DNA of 64,000 bases, taken from the NCBI RefSeq assembly GCF_000445105.1, contig NZ_ATDP01000094.1, forward strand, positions 1-64,000, read 5' to 3'. Of this stretch, positions 11,128-20,468 are shown piece after piece. How positions within the stretch are numbered: the stretch's first letter is position 1; every line of letters begins with the position of its first letter. This DNA is from Sphingobium lactosutens DS20 (GTDB taxonomy: Bacteria; Pseudomonadota; Alphaproteobacteria; Sphingomonadales; Sphingomonadaceae). The position numbers were made by a program, and so were the translations under genes. The notes under the pieces were generated by a model, which saw only the letters and a list, made by a program, of their open reading frames with translations, did no database searches and was not told where the DNA came from.

Positions 11128-11865
11128 ATGCCCATGCCTCCCATCACCCCGTCGCGCCGCGACCTGCTCATCGGATCCGCGCTGATGGCCGCCGCGCCCA
11201 CCGCGTCTACCGCCGCCACGCCCGTGACGGGCACGCCGCCCGTCCCGCCGGAAGGGCCGCGCAAGACGCTGGGCATGGTGGTGTTCGAGGGGTTTGAGCT
11301 GCTCGACGTGTTCGGCCCGCTGGAAATGTTCGGCATGATCAATGACCGCGTCGACACGGTGCTGATCGCCGAGAAGGCTGGACCGGTGGCAAGCCGTACC
11401 GGCCCCAAGACCGTTGCCGATGTGAGCTTTGCCGACGCGCCCAAGCTGGACATCGTGATGGTGCCCGGCGGATCGGGCACACGGCGGGAGGTCGACAATC
11501 CGGCGTTCCTGAGTGCGATGACACAATTGGCGGAGGCGACGCCGCAGGTGGCGAGCATCTGCACAGGCTCGGGTCTGCTGGCAAAGGCCGGGCTGCTGAA
11601 CGGTATGCGCGCGACCAGCAACAAGATGGCGTGGCAATGGGCGACCGCGCAGGGCAAGGAGGTGCATTGGGTGCCCCGTGCGCGCTGGGTCGAGGATGGC
11701 CGCTTCATCACATCATCGGGCGTGTCCGCCGGCACCGACATGGCGCTGGCCCTGATCGCCAAACTTTATGGCAAGGTGCTGGCGCAATGGGTTGCCGACC
11801 GGGCCGAATATCGCTGGAATCAGGATGCGAGCGACGATCCCTTCGCAGCGATCAACGGCTTGTAA
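11128..11865 (+). CDS. DJ-1/PfpI (GATase1-like) family protein with Tat-like leader
   Basis: The 245-residue protein has an N-terminal SRRDLLIGSALMAAAP stretch resembling a twin-arginine signal, then a DJ-1/PfpI domain starting KTLGMVVFEGFELLDVFGPLEMFG. The nucleophile-elbow cysteine is in VASICTGSGLLAKAGLL, and the WVEDGRFITSSGVSAGTDMAL tail is typical of the isonitrile hydratase/AraC-associated branch. The exact substrate cannot be read from sequence. An AAGGAG ribosome binding site lies 8 bases before the ATG. It is convergent with the helicase gene (8-base gap). Confidence 0.85.
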   Translation: MPMPPITPSRRDLLIGSALMAAAPTASTAATPVTGTPPVPPEGPRKTLGMVVFEGFELLDVFGPLEMFGMINDRVDTVLIAEKAGPVASRTGPKTVADVSFADAPKLDIVMVPGGSGTRREVDNPAFLSAMTQLAEATPQVASICTGSGLLAKAGLLNGMRATSNKMAWQWATAQGKEVHWVPRARWVEDGRFITSSGVSAGTDMALALIAKLYGKVLAQWVADRAEYRWNQDASDDPFAAINGL

Positions 11866-11873
11866 TAGCGGAC

Positions 11874-14285
11874 TTAGTCGGCGCGCATCGCTTCGTTGAC
11901 CAGCGCCTCGGCCTCCATCAGCAGCGCGTCCTCGGCCGCCTGCTGCGCCACCTGCTCGCGCCCGATCAGGATCAGCACGGGCACGGCGAGCGGGCTGACG
12001 CGATCGAGCGTGATATGCAGCATCGTGGTGGCCGCACGGTCGATCAGGTCGCCCAGACGCCCGACATCGGTCATGCGCGCGCGCGCGTCGGCCCAGGCCG
12101 CCTTTATGAGCAGATGATCGGGCTGATATTTGCGCAGCACATCATAGATGAGGTCGGTGGAGAAGGTGACTTGTCGCCCCGTCTTGCGCTTGCCCGGATG
12201 CTGCCGTTCGATGAGGCCGGAAATGACCGCGACATCGCGGAAAGCGCGCTTGAGCAAGCTCGACTGTTCGACCCAGTCGATAAATTCATGATCCAATATG
12301 TCAGCAGAAAACAGGCTCTTAGGGTCGGTAATGGGCTTGAGGCCATAGACCGCAAGCGCATAGTCATTGGCGACGAAGCCCAGCGGCATCAGCCCCTGCG
12401 CGTCCATCCGGCGCGTGAGCAACATGCCAAGCGACTGGTGCGCATTCCAGCCTTCGAAACTGTAGCAGACCAGATAATGCCGCCCTTCATGCGGGAAGGT
12501 TTCGATGAGCAATTGCCCCGGCTGCGGCAAGGCGGAGCGCGCTTGCTGCATTTCCAGCCATTCGCGCACGTCCTGCGGAAAGCGGGGCCATTCCTGCGGC
12601 TCGGCCAGGAAATGGCGCACCCGGTCGGCCAGGCGCGTGGACATGGCCATGCGCGATCCGCCCCAACTGGGCACCCGCGCCTGCTTCGACGTAGCGCGCA
12701 CGGTGAGGTCGCTTGTGTCCATCCGCACCACCTCCAGCGCCATGCCGGAAAAGAAGAAACTGTCGCCGGGGCGTAATTGCGCGGCAAAGCCCTCCTCCAC
12801 CGTCCCGAGCTTTCGGCCATTGGCGAAGCGCACCGCGAGCGCGGGCTGATCGACGATGATGCCCGCGTTCAGGCGGTGCTGCTGGACGAAGCGCGGATGG
12901 GATACGCGCCAGGTTCCGTCCTGCTCTTTGGTCAGCCGCTTGAACCGGTCATAGGCGCGCAAGGCGTATCCCCCGCCTTCGATGAAGTGGAGGACATGGT
13001 CGAAGGCTTCGGTGGTCAGCGCGCTATAGGGGGTGGCGGATTGCACTTCCTTGAGCAAATCCTCCGCGCGGAACGGCCCGGCACAGGCAAGCCCCATGAC
13101 ATGCTGGGCAAGGACGTCCAGGCTGCCGGGACGGAAATCATCGGCGTCGCGTTCGCCCGCCTCCACCGCATCCAGTGCGGCGCGTGCCTCCAGATATTCA
13201 AAGCGGTTGCCGGGAATGAGGATCGCCTTCGACGCCAAGTCGAGCCGGTGATTGGCGCGGCCGATGCGTTGCAACAGGCGCGAGCTGCCCTTGGGCGCGC
13301 CCATCTGGATGACGCAATCGACATTGCCCCAGTCGACGCCGAGGTCGAGCGAGGCGGTCGCCACCAATGCGCGCAGCTTGCCCGCCGCCATCGCGCTTTC
13401 CACCTTGCGTCGCGCTTCGATCGACAGGCTGCCATGGTGGATGCCGATCGGCAGATTGGCGTCATTGACCGACCAGAGGTCCTGAAAGATGAGTTCGGCA
13501 AGGCCGCGGGTGTTGCAAAAGACCAGCGTCGTGCCGCGCGACTGGATTTCCGCCATGACCTGCGCGGCGGCGTAGCGGCCCGAATGGCCCGACCAGGGGA
13601 CGCGCCCTTCCGGGATGAGGATGGCGACATGGGGGTCCGCCCCCTCCTCTCCCAGCACCGGCGTCACCGCGCCGATATCGCCATCGGGCGCAAGCCAAGC
13701 GCGATAGGCGTCGACATCGGCCACCGTCGCGGACAGGGCGACGCGGCGCAGATCGGGATTGATCGTCTGAAGCCGCGCCATCGACAGGTTGAGCAGGTCC
13801 CCGCGCTTTTGCGTGGCAAAGGCATGGACTTCATCGACGATCACCGTGCGCAGATGGGCGAACATCAGATGCGCGTCGGGATAGCTGAGCAGCAGGGAGA
13901 GCGATTCGGGCGTGGTCAGCAGGATATGCGGCGGGCGGGCGCGCTGCCGCGCCTTTCGATCGGAGGGCGTGTCGCCGGTGCGGGTTTCCACCTGGATCGG
14001 CAGGCCCATCTCCTCGATCGGCGTCAGCAGATTGCGGCGGACGTCGACGGCCAGCGCTTTCAGCGGCGAGACATAGAGGGTGTGAAGCCCCTGTGCCGGA
14101 TGTTCGATCAGGTCAACCAGCGTCGGCAGGAAGCCAGCCAGCGTCTTGCCCGCCCCGGTGGGCGCCACCAGCAACGCATGATCGCCCTGCCGCGCCGCCG
14201 CCAGCATTTCCATCTGATGCCGGCGCACGCGCCAGCCACGCGTATCGAACCAGTCGGCGATGATCGGGGGAAGGGTGACGGACAT
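11874..14285 (-). CDS. Lhr-like DEXH-box helicase (ligase-associated DNA damage response type)
   Basis: The 803-residue protein is a superfamily 2 helicase of the Lhr core type. Seen motifs are Walker A APTGAGKTLAGFLP, DEVH in VDEVHAFATQKRGD, SAT in VALSATVAD, and QRIGRANHRLD as motif VI. Winged-helix and Lhr domain 4 regions follow (for example FFFSGMALEVVRMD and RVPSWGGSRMAMS). Shorter Lhr proteins of about 800 residues are typically encoded with an ATP-dependent DNA ligase, a nuclease and the PdeM phosphoesterase. None of these is adjacent here. The frame is open back to 14909, but that part is antisense to the next gene, so the ATG at 14285 is chosen. The 185 bases to the divergent gene show no clear promoter. 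Confidence 0.9.
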   Translation of the reverse strand: MSVTLPPIIADWFDTRGWRVRRHQMEMLAAARQGDHALLVAPTGAGKTLAGFLPTLVDLIEHPAQGLHTLYVSPLKALAVDVRRNLLTPIEEMGLPIQVETRTGDTPSDRKARQRARPPHILLTTPESLSLLLSYPDAHLMFAHLRTVIVDEVHAFATQKRGDLLNLSMARLQTINPDLRRVALSATVADVDAYRAWLAPDGDIGAVTPVLGEEGADPHVAILIPEGRVPWSGHSGRYAAAQVMAEIQSRGTTLVFCNTRGLAELIFQDLWSVNDANLPIGIHHGSLSIEARRKVESAMAAGKLRALVATASLDLGVDWGNVDCVIQMGAPKGSSRLLQRIGRANHRLDLASKAILIPGNRFEYLEARAALDAVEAGERDADDFRPGSLDVLAQHVMGLACAGPFRAEDLLKEVQSATPYSALTTEAFDHVLHFIEGGGYALRAYDRFKRLTKEQDGTWRVSHPRFVQQHRLNAGIIVDQPALAVRFANGRKLGTVEEGFAAQLRPGDSFFFSGMALEVVRMDTSDLTVRATSKQARVPSWGGSRMAMSTRLADRVRHFLAEPQEWPRFPQDVREWLEMQQARSALPQPGQLLIETFPHEGRHYLVCYSFEGWNAHQSLGMLLTRRMDAQGLMPLGFVANDYALAVYGLKPITDPKSLFSADILDHEFIDWVEQSSLLKRAFRDVAVISGLIERQHPGKRKTGRQVTFSTDLIYDVLRKYQPDHLLIKAAWADARARMTDVGRLGDLIDRAATTMLHITLDRVSPLAVPVLILIGREQVAQQAAEDALLMEAEALVNEAMRAD

Positions 14286-14471
14286 CAGGAGGAATGTAGG
14301 GTCGCCCAGGCCCTGCGTCACCCTCTCGCCCCACCCGGCCGGCTTGGCAATTAACATGCTTGGCAGCGAAATATTATGTCTCTGCCCTCTGGCCCCCGCC
14401 CCAGCTCCTGCGTTACACTCGTCTCCATCATCAGCGGCGCCCGAGACGCCGCGACAGCAGGAGACCTGATC

Positions 14472-15812
14472 ATGACCGGCAAGACCCCGCCCCCCGTCAC
14501 CGAAGCCGACCTGACCGGCGTCGAAGCCTCCGGCAATCGCCGTCGCCCCAAGGCGTCGATCCTGGAAATCGACGGCCGCAAACTCAAGCCCGCGACGCTG
14601 ATGATGGGCCACGGCTATGACCCGACCTTGTCGGAAGGATCGTTGAAGCCGCCGATCTTCCTCACCTCCACTTTCGCCTTCGAAAGCGCGGCAGCGGGCA
14701 AGCGGCATTTCGAGGGCGTGACCGGCATCCGTCCCGGCGGCGCGGAGGGGCTGGTCTATTCGCGGTTCAACGGCCCCAATCAGGAAATTTGCGAGGACCG
14801 GCTGTCGGTGTGGGAGGAAGCTGAGGACGCTTTGCTCTTTTCCAGCGGCATGTCGGCAATCGCGACCACATTGCTGGCGCTGGTGCAGCCGGGTGACGTG
14901 ATCATCCATTCAGCGCCGCTCTATGCCGCGACCGAATCGCTGATCGGGCGGATTTTGGGCAAGTTCGGCGTGCAATGGGTCGACTTCCCCGCCGGTGCGA
15001 CCGCCGACGAAATCGGCGCGGTGGTCGAGAAGGCCAAGGACATGGGCCGCGTCGCGATGATCTATCTGGAAAGTCCGGCCAACCCGACCAACGTACTGGT
15101 CGACCTGGAAGCGGTAGTTGCGCGGCGCGACTCCATTTTCGCCGGGGCGGTCCATGTGCCGCCGATCGCCATCGACAACACCTTTCTTGGCCCCTTGTGG
15201 CACAAGCCGATCGCCCATGGCGCGGACCTGGTGATCTACAGCCTCACCAAATATGCCGGCGGGCATAGCGATCTGGTCGCAGGCGGGGTGCTGGGCAGCA
15301 ATGCGCTGATCAACACCATCCGCCTGATGCGCAATACCATCGGCACCATATTGGACCCGCACAGCGCCTGGATGCTGCTGCGTAGCCTGGAAACGCTGGA
15401 ATTGCGGATGAGCCGGGCGGGCGAGAATGCCGCCAAGGTGTGCGCCTGGCTGCGCGACCAGCCGCAGGTGGAAAAGGTCGTCTATCTGGGCTTTCCCGAA
15501 ACCGAGCGGCAGGCGGATATCTACCGGCGTCATTGCACCGGCGCGGGATCGACCTTCTCGCTGTATCTGAAAGGCGGAGAGGCCGAAGCCTTCGCCTTCC
15601 TCGACGCGCTCAAGATCGCCAAGCTGGCGGTGAGCCTGGGCGGGACGGAAACGCTGGCCAGCCATCCGGCGGCGATGACCCATCTGTCCGTCCCGGCCGA
15701 GCGGAAGAAGGCGCTGGCGATCGGCGACAATATGGTGCGCATCTCGATCGGCTGCGAGGATGCCGACGACCTGATCGCCGATTTCGCCCAGGCGCTGCGG
15801 CAGGTGGGCTGA
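14472..15812 (+). CDS. Cystathionine gamma-synthase family PLP-dependent enzyme
   Basis: This 446-residue fold-type I PLP enzyme belongs to the Cys/Met metabolism family. The PLP lysine is in YSLTKYAGGHSDL, the phosphate-binding region in FSSGMSAIATT, and the family YSRFNGPNQEICEDRL and LAVSLGGTETLASHPA motifs are present. Members do transsulfuration, sulfhydrylation or gamma-lyase chemistry, and sequence alone does not decide which. An AGGAG at 14459-14463 sits upstream of the ATG at 14472, so the longer frame from 14376 is rejected. About 60 N-terminal residues precede the core and look lineage-specific. The hydroxyacid dehydrogenase gene starts 5 bases downstream and is probably cotranscribed. 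Confidence 0.88.
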   Translation: MTGKTPPPVTEADLTGVEASGNRRRPKASILEIDGRKLKPATLMMGHGYDPTLSEGSLKPPIFLTSTFAFESAAAGKRHFEGVTGIRPGGAEGLVYSRFNGPNQEICEDRLSVWEEAEDALLFSSGMSAIATTLLALVQPGDVIIHSAPLYAATESLIGRILGKFGVQWVDFPAGATADEIGAVVEKAKDMGRVAMIYLESPANPTNVLVDLEAVVARRDSIFAGAVHVPPIAIDNTFLGPLWHKPIAHGADLVIYSLTKYAGGHSDLVAGGVLGSNALINTIRLMRNTIGTILDPHSAWMLLRSLETLELRMSRAGENAAKVCAWLRDQPQVEKVVYLGFPETERQADIYRRHCTGAGSTFSLYLKGGEAEAFAFLDALKIAKLAVSLGGTETLASHPAAMTHLSVPAERKKALAIGDNMVRISIGCEDADDLIADFAQALRQVG

Positions 15813-15817
15813 CCGGC

Positions 15818-16744
15818 ATGACCAGACCCAAATTGCTGGTGGGGCAGCCCCTGCTCGCCCCGCTGCTGCCCGTTTTGCGCGCCGACTATGACGTGATCGC
15901 GCTGTGGGAGCATCCTGAGCCGGCGTCGCTAACGGATGTTGATGCGATCGTGTGGGCCGGGGAGTTCCCGCTCGACCGGGCGCTGATCGATGCAATTCCC
16001 AAGCTGCGCCTCATCGCCTGCTTTACCGTGGGCTATGACGGCGTGGACCTGGACCTGACGCGGGCGCGCGGCATCGCGGTGGCGCATGCGGGCGCCGCCA
16101 ATGCCGACGATGTCGCCGACCATGCCATCGGCCTGATGATCGCGCATCGCCGCTGGATCGTCGGGGGCGACCGGCATCTGCGCGCGGGTCAATGGACGAT
16201 GGAGGCCAAGACGCGCACGCGATCCCTGGGCGGCGCGCGGCTGGGCATTGTCGGCATGGGCGCGATCGGCATCGCCATTGCGGAGCGGGCGCAGGCGATG
16301 AAGATGTACGTCAGCTGGTGGGGACCGCGCGCCAAGCCGGGCCTGGGCTGGCCGCGCCTCGACAGCCTCATGACCTTGGCTGAGCGGAGCGATATCGTGA
16401 TCGTCGCCTGCCGCGCGGACGAGAGCAATCGGGGCATGATCGATAGCAGGATCATGGACGCGATCGGGCCGGACGGATTGCTGATCAATGTCGCGCGCGG
16501 GCAATTGGTGCAGGAAGGCGCGCTGATCGACGCGTTGACGTCAGGGCGACTGGGCGGCGCGGCGCTGGACGTGTTCGATCCCGAACCGACCGATCCCGCG
16601 CGATGGCAGGATGTGCCCAATATCGTGCTGACGCCGCATACCGGCGGCGCAACCCATGAAGCGGTCGGTCGGATGCTTGAAACGCTGCGCGCCAATCTGG
16701 CCGCGCATTTCGCCGGTACGCCGTTGCCGGCTCCGGTCGCCTGA
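15818..16744 (+). CDS. D-isomer-specific 2-hydroxyacid dehydrogenase
   Basis: A 308-residue NAD(P)-dependent dehydrogenase. The Rossmann motif is GIVGMGAIGIAIAE. The catalytic Arg lies in NVARGQLVQEGAL, the Glu in LDVFDPEP and the His in LTPHTGGAT, in the usual order. It resembles glyoxylate/hydroxypyruvate reductases, which reduce 2-keto acids. Pairing with the upstream PLP enzyme, which could release a 2-keto acid, suggests the two act on linked metabolites, but this is inference. It ends 3 bases before the convergent HAD gene. Confidence 0.9.
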   Translation: MTRPKLLVGQPLLAPLLPVLRADYDVIALWEHPEPASLTDVDAIVWAGEFPLDRALIDAIPKLRLIACFTVGYDGVDLDLTRARGIAVAHAGAANADDVADHAIGLMIAHRRWIVGGDRHLRAGQWTMEAKTRTRSLGGARLGIVGMGAIGIAIAERAQAMKMYVSWWGPRAKPGLGWPRLDSLMTLAERSDIVIVACRADESNRGMIDSRIMDAIGPDGLLINVARGQLVQEGALIDALTSGRLGGAALDVFDPEPTDPARWQDVPNIVLTPHTGGATHEAVGRMLETLRANLAAHFAGTPLPAPVA

Positions 16745-16747
16745 CGA

Positions 16748-17422
16748 TCAGTCCCAGTCCACCCGCGGCCAGCCGCGCACCTGCGCCAGCAGAGCAAGGC
16801 GGCGGTGCGGGTTGGCGGCAAAGGGACGGTCGGCAAATTCCAGCATCGGCGCGTCCGACACATGGTCGGAATAGGCGCGGATATGCGCGTCGCCCCGGTC
16901 GATCGCGTGGGCCGCCATCCACGCCTTGATCATGCGCAGCTTGCCGGTGTCATAGCAGTTTTCGCCAGCGATCTTGGCGCGCACATAGCGCAGGTCCTGG
17001 CTCAAATGATCGGTGGCGATGACCGCGTCGAACCCCAGCCGGCGCGCGATCGGTTCGACATAAAGGCGATAGGAGGCAGTGGCGAGCACCAGCCGATAAC
17101 CGTCCGCCCGATCCTGCGCGATCTGCGCCAGCGCGCCCTGACGCACATTGGTGGCGATCACCCTGTCGGCGTAGCTTTCGACATGCGGCATCAACCGGGC
17201 GCGTTCGACGTTGTAGCCGACCATCAGCGCCTGATTCAGCTCCTTGAGCCGCTGGCGGCTGATGAGCTTCGCGACATAGGCCAGCATCAGCAGCAGGACG
17301 CAGGGCAGCAGGATCAGCCGCCACGGCGCCATGGCGCGCGCGACATGGATCAGGAAGCCGGTATAGGTGCCCGTGACCGTGACCGTCCGGTCCATGTCGT
17401 AGATCGCCAGATGATGCGTCAT
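16748..17422 (-). CDS. HAD-IB family phosphatase with hydrophobic cap segment
   Basis: The 224-residue protein has HAD motif I as YDMDRTVT (nucleophile D9, acid D11), motif II in LATASY, and motif III/IV in YSDHVSDAPMLEFAD. The cap insert contains a strongly hydrophobic run (WRLILLPCVLLLMLAYVAKL, about residues 34-53), which suggests membrane association. Subfamily IB includes SerB and several lipid phosphate phosphatases, but the substrate here is not known. The gene is divergent from the Mla-type transporter operon (98 bases between), so a lipid substrate is an attractive but untested guess. Confidence 0.82.
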   Translation of the reverse strand: MTHHLAIYDMDRTVTVTGTYTGFLIHVARAMAPWRLILLPCVLLLMLAYVAKLISRQRLKELNQALMVGYNVERARLMPHVESYADRVIATNVRQGALAQIAQDRADGYRLVLATASYRLYVEPIARRLGFDAVIATDHLSQDLRYVRAKIAGENCYDTGKLRMIKAWMAAHAIDRGDAHIRAYSDHVSDAPMLEFADRPFAANPHRRLALLAQVRGWPRVDWD

Positions 17423-17520
17423 GCCGTATCCGAAACTTTTGCCCCAGCCCTTCGTTCTGACTTGCGGATGGGCCGTTTCGGCTTGCCGTGCAACCGATAA
17501 TGGACCACTAAATCCCCCTG

Positions 17521-18630
17521 ATGAACAAAGCCGCCGAACTCACAGAAGAGCAACGCGATGGCGGCACGGTAATACGGCTTTCGGGAAACCTGGCCATAGC
17601 GTGCCTTCACGATCTGCCCGCGCGCCTGGACGGCGTGCAGGGGCCGGTCGATGCCATCGACCTGTCACAGGTCGACCATATCGACACGATCGGCGCGTGG
17701 ACCGTGCACAGCGCGGCGAAGCGACTGGACGCCAAGATCATCGGCGCCGATGGCGATGCGCAGCGATTGGTCGAGGCTGTCGGCGCGTTGGACGAACCCA
17801 TGGCCGTGCGGCCCGACAAGGTGTCGCCCTTTACGCGCGTCGTCGGCCAGATCGGCGACGCGGTCATCAGTGCCGGGACGACGCTTGTAGGGTTATTGGG
17901 ATTTTTCGGCGCGAGCCTCGTCGCGGCCTGGGGGCTGATCCGCCATCCCAGCCGCTTCCGTGTCAATGCCGTCGTCCAGCGGTTCGAAGTGGTTGGCGTG
18001 TCGGCGCTGGGCATCATCGGCCTGATGAGTTTCCTGATCGGCATCGTGATCGCGCAGCAGGGGTCCGTGCAGCTTCGCCAGTTCGGCATGGAGATGTTGA
18101 CCATCAACCTGGTCGGCCGCCTGACGTTTCGCGAATTGGGCGTGTTGATGACGGCGATCATGGTCGCTGGCCGGTCCGGTTCGGCCTTCGCCGCGCAGCT
18201 CGGCACGATGAAGCTGACCGAGGAAATCGACGCGATGCGCACTATCGGCGTCTCGCCAATGGAGGCGCTGGTGATGCCACGCACGCTGGCCGTGGTGGTC
18301 ATGATGCCGCTGCTGGGTTTCTATGCATCCATCGTCGCAGTGATCGGCGGCGGTTTTCTCTGCGCGGTGGCGCTCGACATTCCGCCCATCACCTTCGTCC
18401 AGCGGCTGCGCGAGGTCGTGCCGATCACGGACCTGTGGGTCGGACTGATCAAGGCGCCGGTGTTCGGCATCATCATCGCTCTTTCAGGCTGCTATCAGGG
18501 CATGCAGGTCAAGGCGAGTGCCGAGGAAGTGGGGCTGCGCACCACCGCAGCCGTGGTTCAGGCCATTTTCCTCGTCATCGTGATCGACGCCTTCTTTGCC
18601 GTCTTCTTCACCTGGATCGGGTGGAACTGA
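17521..18630 (+). CDS. MlaE-family lipid ABC transporter permease fused to an N-terminal STAS (MlaB-like) domain
   Basis: The 369-residue protein joins two domains. Residues 1 to about 95 form a STAS domain, with the characteristic AIDLSQVDHIDTIGAWT, equivalent to free-standing MlaB in E. coli. The rest is an MlaE permease with about five to six membrane segments and the family signatures LVGRLTFRELGVLMTAIMVAGRSG and TIGVSPMEALVMPR. In the Mla system the permease works with MlaF and MlaD to move phospholipid between membranes. The next three genes supply the ATPase, MCE protein and lipoprotein. Start: the ATG at 17521 gives a full STAS domain. The stop overlaps the following ATG by one base (TGATG). 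Confidence 0.93.
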   Translation: MNKAAELTEEQRDGGTVIRLSGNLAIACLHDLPARLDGVQGPVDAIDLSQVDHIDTIGAWTVHSAAKRLDAKIIGADGDAQRLVEAVGALDEPMAVRPDKVSPFTRVVGQIGDAVISAGTTLVGLLGFFGASLVAAWGLIRHPSRFRVNAVVQRFEVVGVSALGIIGLMSFLIGIVIAQQGSVQLRQFGMEMLTINLVGRLTFRELGVLMTAIMVAGRSGSAFAAQLGTMKLTEEIDAMRTIGVSPMEALVMPRTLAVVVMMPLLGFYASIVAVIGGGFLCAVALDIPPITFVQRLREVVPITDLWVGLIKAPVFGIIIALSGCYQGMQVKASAEEVGLRTTAAVVQAIFLVIVIDAFFAVFFTWIGWN

Positions 18631-19502
18631 TGAGCGAGGAGGAAATGCAGCTGGCCGAGGAACGGCGCGTCGATGACGCCATTGCGCAGGATGAGGTCGC
18701 GATCCGCGTGCGCGGCCTGCGCAATAGCTTCGGGGACCAGGTCGTCCACGAAAATCTGGACCTCGATGTCCGCAAGGGCGAGATACTGGGCGTCGTTGGC
18801 GGGTCGGGCACGGGCAAATCCGTCCTGATGCGGTCCATCATCGGCCTACAGATGCCCGATGCAGGCGATGTGTGCGTCTTTGGCGAATCCATGGTCGGCC
18901 GGCTGGACGACGAAGCGCTGGCCGTCCGCAAGCGCTGGGGCGTGCTGTTTCAGGGCGGCGCGCTGTTTTCGACGCTGACGGTCGCGGAAAATGTCGAAGT
19001 GCCGATCCGGGAATATTATCCCAATATCGGGCCGCAGCTGCGCGACGAGATTGCCGCCTACAAGATCCGCATGACCGGGCTTCCCGCCGAGGCCGGACCG
19101 AAATATCCGGCCGAACTGTCCGGCGGCATGCGCAAGCGCGCGGGCCTCGCTCGTGCATTGGCGCTGGACCCGGACCTGTTGTTTCTCGACGAACCCACGG
19201 CCGGTTTGGACCCGATCGGCGCGGCGGACTTCGATGACCAGACCCGCAAGCTGCAACAGACGCTGGGCCTTACCGTCTTCCTCATCACGCATGACCTCGA
19301 CACGCTTTATTCAATTTGCGACCGGGTGGCGGTGCTGGCGGACAAGAAGGTGATCGCCGTCGGCACCATCAAGGAGTTGCTGGCGCTGGATCACCCGTGG
19401 ATTCAGGAATATTTCAACGGCCCAAGGGGCCGGGCCGCTACGGCGGCGGTGGAACGCGAAAAGAACAAGGCGGCGGCGTCGTCGCCCGAGGGAAGGCGAT
19501 AG
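18630..19502 (+). CDS. MlaF-type ABC transporter ATP-binding protein
   Basis: This 290-residue ABC ATPase has Walker A GGSGTGKSV, a Q-loop in GVLFQGGALFSTLT, signature LSGGMRKRAGLARAL (the RKR version typical of MlaF/Ttg2A), Walker B LLFLDEPTAGLDP and the switch His in LITHDLDTL. It energises phospholipid transport by the MlaE-type permease encoded immediately upstream. An N-terminal acidic extension of about 20 residues (MSEEEMQLAEERRVDD) and a C-terminal lysine/alanine-rich tail flank the core. The ATG overlaps the permease stop by one base, and mlaD-like follows after 3 bases. Confidence 0.94.
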   Translation: MSEEEMQLAEERRVDDAIAQDEVAIRVRGLRNSFGDQVVHENLDLDVRKGEILGVVGGSGTGKSVLMRSIIGLQMPDAGDVCVFGESMVGRLDDEALAVRKRWGVLFQGGALFSTLTVAENVEVPIREYYPNIGPQLRDEIAAYKIRMTGLPAEAGPKYPAELSGGMRKRAGLARALALDPDLLFLDEPTAGLDPIGAADFDDQTRKLQQTLGLTVFLITHDLDTLYSICDRVAVLADKKVIAVGTIKELLALDHPWIQEYFNGPRGRAATAAVEREKNKAAASSPEGRR

Positions 19503-19505
19503 GAT

Positions 19506-20468
19506 ATGGAAACCCGCTCCAACCATGTGCTGGTCGGCACGGTCACGCTGCTGCTGCTGGCCGCGATCATGATTGCCGCCTTCTGGTTTTCGCGCCTGTC
19601 GCAGGGCGACAACAAGGAATATGACATCTTCTTCAAACAGTCGGTCAGCGGCCTGGCGAAGGGATCGGGCGTCAACTATGCCGGCGTGCCGTCCGGTCAG
19701 GTCGAAAAGATCGAGTTGTGGAAGCGCGACCCGAGCTTTGTGAAGGTGCGCATTTCCGTGCGCGACGGCACCCCCATCCTGCAAGGCACGACCGCCACCA
19801 TCCAGGGCGTGGGCTTTACCGGAGTCAGCGAGGTCGTGTTGGACGGTGCGGTGAAGGGCGCGCCGCCGATCCAGTGCCCGGCGCAAAATGCGCCGGCCGC
19901 CTGCCCCGATGGCGTGCCGGTCATCCCGACCAAGCCGGGCGCATTGGGCGAGTTGCTCAACAATGCGCCGCAATTGCTGGAGCGCCTGTCGACGCTGACC
20001 GAGCGCCTGACCGAATTGCTGGACGACAAGAATCAGCAGTCGATCGCGGGCATCCTGGCCAATGTCGAGCGTATTTCGGGATCGCTGGCCGATCGCAGCC
20101 CCGAAATCGCCGCAACCCTGGCAGAGGCCCGCATCGCGGTTCAGCGCACCGGTGTTGCCGTCGAACAGATCGGCAAGCTGGCCGCAACGACCGATTCGTT
20201 GCTGAACGATCAAGGCAAGCCGCTGATGGCGGACCTGCGCAAGACGGTGCAGTCGGCCAACCGCAGCATCGATACGCTGGACAAGACGATCAGCGCGGCG
20301 CAGCCGGGCGTGAAGAGTTTCAGCACCCAGACCATGCCGGAGGTCAACCAGCTGGTGCGTGACCTGCGCGAAATGTCGCGGGCGTTCCGCGGCGTCGCGG
20401 AAAAACTGGACCAGCAAGGCGCCGGGTCGATCGTCGGATCGCCCAAATTGCCGGATTATAAGCCATGA
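19506..20468 (+). CDS. MlaD-family MCE-domain protein
   Basis: The 320-residue protein has one N-terminal membrane anchor (VLVGTVTLLLLAAIMIAAFWF), then an MCE domain (KGSGVNYAGVPSGQVEKIEL and TIQGVGFTGVSEVVLDG), and a long helical, coiled-coil-like C-terminal region with LSTLTERLTELLDDKNQQ. MCE proteins form periplasmic hexameric rings that guide lipids. The C-terminal helical part is longer than in E. coli MlaD, as in many alphaproteobacteria, and could extend the tunnel. The TGA overlaps the next ATG (ATGA at 20465-20468). Confidence 0.92.
   Translation: METRSNHVLVGTVTLLLLAAIMIAAFWFSRLSQGDNKEYDIFFKQSVSGLAKGSGVNYAGVPSGQVEKIELWKRDPSFVKVRISVRDGTPILQGTTATIQGVGFTGVSEVVLDGAVKGAPPIQCPAQNAPAACPDGVPVIPTKPGALGELLNNAPQLLERLSTLTERLTELLDDKNQQSIAGILANVERISGSLADRSPEIAATLAEARIAVQRTGVAVEQIGKLAATTDSLLNDQGKPLMADLRKTVQSANRSIDTLDKTISAAQPGVKSFSTQTMPEVNQLVRDLREMSRAFRGVAEKLDQQGAGSIVGSPKLPDYKP

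Noticed and set aside
12777..14354. 525-residue + strand frame within the helicase gene
   Set aside because: Antisense to clear SF2 helicase motifs; no signature of its own.
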